A stretch of 64,000 bases of DNA from Siphonodentalium dalli. Its lineage: Eukaryota > Mollusca > Scaphopoda > Gadilida > Siphonodentaliidae. The stretch's first letter is position 1. Each line of letters opens with the position of its first letter. A model generated the notes under the pieces. The model had not been told where the DNA came from. It made no database searches and saw only the letters and a program-made list of their open reading frames with translations. This document shows positions 57,531 through 64,000 of this stretch, piece by piece. The translations under genes and the position numbers were made by a program. The stretch is taken from assembly GCA_032622095.1 (NCBI GenBank), contig CP136069.1, positions 86,824,958 through 86,888,957 of the forward strand, given 5' to 3'.

Positions 57531-58021
57531 GACTTTATGACATAACAAAACATTGATATCTTAATAATATTCCCATGATATTGTCTGGTGGTTCCACGTT
57601 GCCTAGCGCAGCAATATGATGAAAATAATAGGATATTCCTTCCCCACAAGCTTCAGAATGTGAAGGATCCAATAGACATGGTAAAATAGTTAGTGGATTG
57701 AAGATTTAATTTGATTTATGTTCCAATCTGATTAAGAGTGTTTTTTCCATTTCTTATTGTCTGAAATTACATATATAGATGTCAGCTGCGAATGCCATGT
57801 AAAAAACATTTTATAAACATTTTTTGAGCTAAAAGTTGTCGGTGTGATCATAAACCAGCAAATTAAATTGGTGTCGTCTAAGCCCTAATCATAATTCCCA
57901 ACCTATTGACACACAACACATGTACATGTACCTCATTTTGGTATATATATGGATATATATTTGTGTTATCTGATTTACAAAGTATTCTGGGAATCTACAG
58001 AGATGCTGACTACATCAAAAT

Positions 58022-58192
58022 CTATATAAGGATTAACTGTCATGTGGACTGTTTTTATGGAGATGTAACCGCGAGGTGAGTGGTCATAACTTGTGTAAAA
58101 CCCAAAGGGTTTTACATACAAGTTATGACCACTCACCTCGCGGTTACATCTCCATAAAAATAGTCCACATTACAGTTAATCCTTATATTTAT
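58022..58192. repeat. Long near-perfect palindrome in GIPC intron 4
   Basis: The arms 58028-58103 and 58107-58184 are nearly fully complementary with a 3-base centre (CCC AAA GGG). They include GGAGATGTAACCGCGAGGTG and its complement. Differences are limited to a few substitutions and short indels. This would form a stem of about 75 pairs in DNA or RNA, 730 bases before exon 5. Confidence 0.9.
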
Positions 58193-58924
58193 ATACATTT
58201 AGCGAAAAAGCCACTTTTGTAAATGTATTTAAATTGAAAAGTGTATCGTGACAAAACCAGCCCAAAATATCCCATAGCACCCTTGGCAAAAGTTAACAGG
58301 AACAATTTCTCTTTATATTGAAACCCAATGATTTATTAAGTCAATCCTGCGCGAGTCCAAATGCGCCCAAAACATTACGCGTTCGTCTTTCCCAAACCTA
58401 TGACGCGTCGATGTAATTATGAGGCTGCAGTTATGAACTGTTGCGCGTTCACCGAGATATAATTGCAACTAGCCACGTGGGCGCCGACCAATCAGAATGC
58501 TGGATTTAGTGATAATCACACTTAGTATGTAAATATACATCTTTATAGCATATGAATTTATATTTATGCAGGAATCATGTACATTCAGAAGTTCACAATT
58601 AAATTATATCTATCCGAGGTGCATCACATCCAATTTTGGTTGTTAGTATGCCAATGGTCACATTTTGGGGAATGGCATCAAATACTTGCGATTCAGATTC
58701 CACCAATCTCTTATCTCAGTATAATTAAGTACATTGTACATAGATGATGCTGACTTTTCTCAGTAGCATATGTTTTTTCTCCACCCATGAGATGCGGATC
58801 CTCCCATCTCACAAGAGGAGAAACATCGTAAGCTACTAAGAACAGTTAAATATTGTGTTTATTTATATTTTGACGTAGAACATTGATAAAAATATAATGA
58901 AATAATATTATTTTCCCGTTTCAG

Positions 58925-59109
58925 CTCAGACTATATGGGATATGGGCTCTAGTCTGGATAATCCACATGACTTTGCCGTGGCGTTGGAGGAATCTGAATT
59001 AAAGGACTTCGGATTCAATGAGGATATCACGTTTGACTTCTGGGGTGCGATATCGGATGCCAAGAGTGGTCGGATGAAGAAAGTTGCCAATTTTTCTGAA
59101 CAATTTTAA
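58925..59109 (+). CDS. GIPC: GIPC coding exon 5 (residues 288-348 and stop), end of GH2
   Basis: The acceptor CCCGTTTCAG ends at 58924. With the carried G the frame begins AQTIWDMG and continues through DFGFNEDITFDFWGAISDAK, the expected GH2 end (family pattern D-F-x-F-x-(D/E)-x-x-F-D-x-W-G-A-I-x-D-A-K). Vertebrate GIPC1 stops a few residues after this motif. Here a basic tail SGRMKKVANFSEQF follows before TAA at 59107-59109, so the C-terminus is about ten residues longer. The 3' untranslated region probably continues well downstream. An ATTAAA at 59370-59375 is a possible but unproven polyadenylation signal. Confidence 0.95.
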
Positions 59110-59703
59110 TGAAATCTGGAGACCATAATGACATTTTAATTTATATATCGTAATCCTCTGTTTATGCAGAATATTTGATCAGGTAAGGTTACACTGGATA
59201 ATCACCTAGTCAGACCCTTTTTCCAAGATTTATGAGCATCATCGTGGGTTAGTTATTGTTGCAGGCAAGGGTAGGGTATCTTAACCTCTTCACTGCTGAA
59301 TGATATTATGACATTGTGTGTTGGGCTATTGATGTTATGGTTACTTTACAGTGAAAAAATATGATGGAGATTAAAGTTAAATCATAAAACTGACTCCATG
59401 CAAAGGCTATTATCGTACAAAACCTGGGAACATCATATGAATGCCAAGATATACCAGTTCAGAGGCACTAATTTCTGATTTCTCATTATGAATGATAGCC
59501 GACTTGATGTGTGCTGAAGTACATCTGAACTCAGTACAGACATAAAGCATAGATTGTGACATTTTACATCTATGCTCAGTACGGAGATGTAGCAGCCAAG
59601 AGGATAATTGATCTTTGAAAGTAAATCAGTTGCTACCTGGGCTTGTGCTTTATATGACCAGTGATGGGATTTCACAGAAATTAACCCTCTGCACTGTCTA
59701 TAA

Positions 59704-59958
59704 CCCTTCCATGACTGGAGTGTCCTGAAATTTTGCAAATATCTTGGCCCAACGCATTCTCTTATATATGCGAGTCTCCCACAGGGAACCTTGCATATAT
59801 AAGAGAATGCATTGGCCTAACGGTATTTACCTTGACCTTGTAAGCCAGTGCATTCTCTTGTATATGCAAGGCTCCCTATGGAAGACTCGCATATATTAGA
59901 GAATGCACTGGCACAGGATCTATAATGCTGCACTAGCGCAGCTCCCATCATGAACGGG
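59704..59958. mobile_element. CCCTTCCATGA double-hairpin element, copy E
   Basis: The ends are CCCTTCCATGACTGGAG and the complement of GCTCCCATCATGAACGGG, with flanks decayed to ATAA and TTAT. Hairpins at 59750-59818 and 59844-59912 are separated by TATTTACCTTGACCTTGTAA, a spacer also found at 42880 and 45886. It lies about 600 bases downstream of the GIPC stop. Confidence 0.7.
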
Positions 59959-60246
59959 TTATTCTTATATGTCTAAAACTGACAGCGTCATGACATGACC
60001 ATATTTGCTGAACAAACCATTTCTCTGCCAGTGTAATTATGAGTATCTGGGAATAACAGATATAGCAAACTCTGTTACTCAGAACTCAGCATATTTAAAT
60101 ATTTGAAAAAAATGGAGACTTTTTGTTGCAAATTGGGGCTTGATTAGGTGACTATGCAGTGCTAAAGTACAGATACAGAGTGTGTTGTAGCTTGAGTGAT
60201 AGACTGCTGAAATGTTTTTTTCAAAGAACTCTTCAACCTCATTTAA

Positions 60247-60651
60247 CCCTTTACCCAACAGAACGGCCCTGTGTCAATGCATTCTCTTATATATGCGAGT
60301 CGACCATAGGTCGCCTCGCATATTTAAGAGAATGCATTGGCTTAACACATATTAAAAATGATAAAATTGTCAAAGAATGTAGAAAAATATTATAAAAATT
60401 GTTAAAAAATGTAAGAATTTTTATTTTTTTTAGGCCAATGCATTCTCTTATATATGCGAGGCGACCTATGGTCGACTCGCATATATAAGAGAATGCATTG
60501 GCACAGGGCATAACTGTAACCATCACAATGTGGTCAATGAACCGGTTCCAATGATATCCATATTTGTATGGTGTTATTGAGACAGACCGAAGATATTTTA
60601 GGCTGTTGAAGCTTTATTTGGGCGTTTTTTGCCGTTTTGTTGGGTAAAGGG
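60247..60651. mobile_element. TTAA-flanked CCCTTTACCCAACA element carrying two hairpin modules
   Basis: TTAA at 60243-60246 and 60652-60655 flanks it. The inverted ends match at 20 of 21 bases (CCCTTTACCCAACAGAACGG and the complement of GCCGTTTTGTTGGGTAAAGG). Two hairpins, 60270-60341 and 60433-60500, lie in opposite orientation, each with the CGACC/GGTCG apex, separated by an AT-rich spacer. Confidence 0.8.
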
Positions 60652-60655
60652 TTAA

Positions 60656-60928
60656 CCCTTTCTATACTAAATACTCATTGATGAGTAGTTCCCTGAGGAA
60701 ACGTTCAGATAATAGGTTCATCATATGACCATGTCGTTTGTTGAACTTATTATCAGAATATTTCCCTCCAATGAATATGAATCATTCAGATCTTTCTGCT
60801 CTTGTAATATCTGTTTTTCTGTCTGTTGTCTGCTTTTATTGCCTGAACACCCCTATAAATGAATAATAGACAATTCCAAATGTTTACTTATATAACTGAA
60901 TGGGATAATCCATTTAGTATAGAAGGGG
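60656..60928. mobile_element. CCCTTTCTATACTAAAT element, copy 5
   Basis: The left flank TTAA (60652-60655) is shared with the preceding element, and the right flank is mutated to TTAC (60929-60932). The tips are CCCTTTCTATACTAAATACT and CATTTAGTATAGAAGGGG. The internal stem AGGTTCATCATATGACCATG...GTTTGTTGAACTTATTATC is present. Confidence 0.75.
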
Positions 60929-60932
60929 TTAC

Positions 60933-62384
60933 TGTCAGGCCCAAAAATATTATAATCAGAACCATGGATTGGGGAATTTAGTCTGACCCCAGGATCTCGT
61001 AGAAGTTTATATTTTTAGTTTTGACAGATTGATCATTTCCCTCTGGTTTCCACAAACAATCAGCGTAAAATACCCTGAGGCTGAAAACTGCAACTCTAAT
61101 ATTTTACTATCTACATTAGCATTTATACCACCCTAACTCTAAATTGGTTTATAATCAAGTTTTTTTCTCAGTTGTGCAATTTCAGATCATCTCTGTGAAA
61201 ACTTTCTTCTTGTTACTAGTATGTGTGGCAGTGTGTCACATGCCTCAAATGATAACTTGATTCTCTCGTATAGGCAGTTTAAATCCATTTGTTCAATTAT
61301 AGGGATGTTCATATAATAATTTTAACTAATAGACTTTAATAGGTTAAACATATCTTACAAACATCCCTACTATAAATGAGTATAAGATTGTAAACTTACT
61401 ACTAGTATTGTTATAATCAGAACTATTAGCTGAATATCAATAAACCTACCATTGTTGAATATAGTTATTTTGTTTTATGACAAAAAATATATTGAAATTG
61501 AACATACACCTTTTTCAGACTTTTCCCGAATATAATGTCTGATTTTGTGAAAAAAGACAACTGTCTGCTATATAAATAGCTGACATGTTTTTTTATTATA
61601 GTGATGTCTAGGCTTAACTTATATTTGACTTTTACCTTTTGTAACCCAGTCTGAGTGTCTCTGCACCACTCTGTATCTGTTCCTAGCCTGTTTGGTCCAA
61701 ATTTCCCATTTTCTACAACTAGGTCGATGCATTGATACTGCTATTAAGGTTTTCCTTGTAAAGCATATGAAGTCTGATTTTTGTTGTTGAAAATTTCTGT
61801 GTGTATTACAAGATTTGATAAAAGATGCAAAAAGAAAAAATTTGGACACAACAGTTACAAAAGTTCCAATATACATGTGATTGTTTTAAGAAAATGTGCT
61901 TCATTTTTAAGTATTTAAAACAGAAGTTATAATAATTTAATAATGTGTTGCTTATTGAATGGTAGTCTTCAAAACAGATGGGAAACTTGGACATTTTGTT
62001 TGTGTTTGACTGGGCACTGTTGTTTGGCGATTGTTTTTTGCTAGACTTGTGTATGTGTGTGCGTGTGTTCATTACTTGTCTTTCGAACCAAGAATGTTAC
62101 TATTGTTAAGATATGTTTGTTATATATATCTTATATTTCACTAAAATACCAAGTCATCTTACATAACAGATATCAATGTAATAATATTATACCATTACTT
62201 AACTCCGCTTTGCTGAGTAGAATTCATTTATATAAATATTGGTTTATCTCATTTTGACATTCCTCTTAGATTTCTGTGCTGTTGTAGAATTTTTAGTGTT
62301 CATAGGGTGCATCAAATTCACTTTTAAGGGGGTACAGAGTTGGTTAATTTCATTATTGATAGTTGTGACAAATGTTTCAGAAAC
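60933..62384 (+). other. Downstream of GIPC, no gene seen
   Basis: AT-rich. It contains a small inverted pair, ATTATAGGGATGTT / AACATCCCTACTATAA, at about 61298-61375. Overlapping 60-88 residue frames at 61619-62257 have no recognisable motif. The GIPC 3' UTR could extend into this area. Confidence 0.4.
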
Positions 62385-62388
62385 TTAA

Positions 62389-62838
62389 AGATGGTCTATC
62401 TCTTCAGAGCCACAATTGCAACAACAACATAATTTTTATAAATCGCGATTTCAAGACTACAGATAGCTACCATGTGAATAAAATACAGATAAAACTGAAG
62501 ATGTGGTATATTATTTGTCTATAAAGGTATAATAAAGTGGTTTATTTTGATCGTAATTCATGGTAAATATCTTAGCTGATCTGCTATTTTCCTTGATTGA
62601 GGGCTCTAGCAAGATAGACTACTCTCTTTTGGTATGCGCTAGGTATGCTCTGAACATTTTCCTGTGGATTTCTGTTCTAAAAATGGCCCATAAAACTGTC
62701 CCACTAATGTCAGAAGAAATTCTAAATCAAATTGACATTTATTGATAGAAGCTTTTCTGGACAGATGCTCTCGATTCATATCTATTATTTTATGCCCTAG
62801 ATTCTGTATAAAATTTGCTGGGAAGAGATAGACCATCT
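62389..62838. mobile_element. TTAA-flanked MITE with AGATGGTCTATCTCTTC ends
   Basis: TTAA at 62385-62388 and 62839-62842 flanks inverted ends AGATGGTCTATCTCTTC (17 of 17 bases). A related right-end-like fragment, AGGAAGAGATAGATCATCTT, lies at 52171-52190 in GIPC intron 4. The 450-base interior has no coding potential. Confidence 0.7.
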
Positions 62839-62877
62839 TTAATCTTCCAGAATTGAAGCTACATCTTCAAACTGATG

Positions 62878-63320
62878 CAAGCCTTGAAATAATGTGTCTT
62901 GTCAATTGCAGAATGAGGTCCCCAAGAGGGTGACACTATCCTGCACAACTGGCAAGCATCACCAAATTTACCCTCTGGGAACCTCATTCTTCTGAGGCCT
63001 TAACTGCTATGGGAGACCTAGGATCAGATTGAAGTTCCCCAGTTGAAGTTGGTGATGTTCACCCATTAGTCGCCTCGAGTTTGCTTTTATCTTCTGCAAA
63101 TTAGAAGATATAGAAACTGAACAGAAGGCAAGCAGGAACTAAAAACAATGTTAATTTGAGACTATAGATACTTCCCAGAAGTTGAGGCCTAAGCAGAATG
63201 AAGTTCCCAGATGGTGAATTTAGGGATGCTAGCCCACTGTGTGGGGTACATGTAGCATCACTAAATTCACCCTCTGGGGACCTCATTCTGCAAATGACAG
63301 ACACACTATTTCAAGGCTTG
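62878..63320. mobile_element. Inverted-repeat element with CAAGCCTTGAAAT ends
   Basis: The outer arms of about 46 bases are inverted: CAAGCCTTGAAATAATGTGT on the left and CAAGCCTTGAAATAGTGTGT as the complement of the right end. Both run into GCAGAATGAGGTCCCC. Further inverted GAATGAGGTTCCC-type motifs occur inside. A related, more decayed copy lies at about 40280-40625 in GIPC intron 2, sharing AGGCCTAAGCAGAATGA and GGGTGAATTTAG. Confidence 0.7.
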
Positions 63321-63567
63321 AACTTATGAATTCATCCAACAACTAGACCATTTTTTTGGTGCAACTATTGCTTAATTAGCGGAAAAGGATACTACATTTT
63401 TTTAGTATTATTTTGGACACATACTTCAAAATGACGCATCCTGTTTTTCAAAAGGAAATCCATGTTCTCAACCAAATTGAATATATTTGAACTGATATGC
63501 CAGTGAGTGTTCTAGTTAGATCACAATATTAGCTATCTGTTTTTTGTGATTTTCATAAGGATTTAAC

Positions 63568-63821
63568 CCTTTCATGACGGGAACTACACTGGTGCAGCAT
63601 TAAAGATCCTGTGCCAGTTCCTTCTCTTATAAATGCCAGTCTCCCACAGGGATCCTCGCATATATAAGAGAATGTACTGGCTTTCAAGATCCATGTAAAT
63701 GTTAATAGGTCCATGTATTCTCTTATATATGTGGGGCTCCCTGTGGGAAACTTACATGTATAAGAGAATGCATTGGCACATGGTTTTCGCAAACATTTAT
63801 GAAGCTCCAATCATGGAAGGG
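63568..63821. mobile_element. TTAA-flanked CCCTTTCATGA element carrying two hairpin modules, copy A
   Basis: TTAA at 63564-63567 and 63822-63825 flanks it. The inverted ends are CCCTTTCATGACGGGAACT and the complement of AGCTCCAATCATGGAAGGG. Hairpins lie at about 63612-63683 and 63709-63777, separated by CAAGATCCATGTAAATGTTA. This is the best-preserved copy of the double-hairpin arrangement. Confidence 0.8.
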
Positions 63822-63835
63822 TTAACTACAGTTTG

Positions 63836-63909
63836 TTTATTGATTATAATAATGTGATACATTCTAAGAGCTCTTTCCATCAATGTATCACATTATTATA
63901 ATCAATAAA
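63836..63909. repeat. Perfect 28-base inverted repeat
   Basis: TTTATTGATTATAATAATGT + GATACATT (63836-63863) is exactly complementary to 63882-63909, with an 18-base loop. It is directly downstream of a double-hairpin element. Confidence 0.85.
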
Positions 63910-64000
63910 TTTTGAAAAATGATCAAGGAAATATGGGTTGATACAAAAATCAGACTTGGCACTGAAAGGGTTAAATTAGTTTTTAGAAACTTCATATCTG

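Larger units (their letters stand above)
52426..58924 (+). other. GIPC intron 4 (6.5 kb)
   Basis: It holds the large foldback with its minisatellite, two tandem-repeat elements, a second minisatellite and the long palindrome. 54510-55930 and 58195-58920 show no further structure. The latter includes a short less AT-rich patch (58340-58500) with CATTACGCGTTCG-like text that I cannot identify. Confidence 0.6.
28459..59109 (+). other. GIPC: GIPC gene, span of the five coding exons
   Basis: The joined exons (309, 370, 101, 82 and 185 bases) give 1047 bases, or 348 codons plus stop, with no frame conflict. All four introns are GT-AG, about 4.8, 9.8, 8.5 and 6.5 kb long, in phases 0, 1, 0 and 1. 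The protein follows the known GIPC order: poorly conserved N-terminus, GH1 region (about residues 68-139), PDZ (about 140-219), Ser/Gly/Lys linker (about 227-258) and GH2 (about 260-338). GIPC family knowledge: PDZ adaptors that bind C-terminal peptides of receptors (RGS-GAIP, semaphorin and growth-factor receptors) and, through GH2, myosin VI on endocytic vesicles. The length is close to vertebrate GIPC1 (about 333 residues). Untranslated ends cannot be placed. Vertebrate paralogue number (1, 2 or 3) should not be inferred; most invertebrates are expected to have one copy. Confidence 0.95.

Overview
This window looks like AT-rich nuclear DNA from an invertebrate animal, most likely a mollusc or another lophotrochozoan. 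The evidence is one intron-rich metazoan gene with long introns, no operons, and a dense load of short inverted-repeat transposons and tandem-repeat elements of a kind known from bivalve genomes. The taxon is inferred from repeat style only.

The only host gene I can support is a GIPC family PDZ adaptor on the + strand. Its five coding exons are 28459-28767, 33581-33950, 43735-43835, 52344-52425 and 58925-59109. All introns are GT-AG, the phases fit, and the product is 348 residues: N-terminal GH1 region, central PDZ domain, linker and C-terminal GH2 region. GIPC proteins link receptor C-termini to myosin VI on endocytic vesicles. A CRE and an ETS-type site lie about 160-190 bases upstream of the start codon.

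Positions 1-28,270 hold no gene I recognise. In order they contain: a 155-base tandem array interrupted by another repeat element (755-2910); TA-flanked and TTAA-flanked palindromic MITEs (94-5910, 9591-10049); several large foldback elements (6.6 and 8.2-8.7 kb); a 5-kb block bracketed by ATTAC-rich DNA that holds a decayed GC-rich coding-like segment and a 160-base satellite (10.08-15.19 kb); a perfect 24-base hairpin (17.4 kb); helitron-like tandem-repeat elements (19.8-24.1 kb); and a 1.37-kb element with about 105-base terminal inverted repeats and a 9-base target duplication (24687-26055).

The GIPC introns are also full of mobile DNA. Intron 1 carries a broken MULE (Mutator-like) DNA transposon with terminal inverted repeats and a 9-base target duplication, starting 95 bases after the first splice donor. 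It is followed by a nested pair of MITEs and a tRNA-derived SINE. Introns 2-4 hold most copies of two families: the TA-flanked palindromes (CAGTAATGCCC ends) and the TTAA-flanked, piggyBac-like elements (CCCTTT ends). Many of the latter carry one or two copies of a conserved ~70-base hairpin. The same elements continue downstream of the gene to the end of the window.

The least ordinary material is the set of TTAA-flanked elements. Several unrelated terminal sequences share the same target, sit back to back on a single TTAA, and share an internal hairpin whose apex varies in a base-pair-preserving way.
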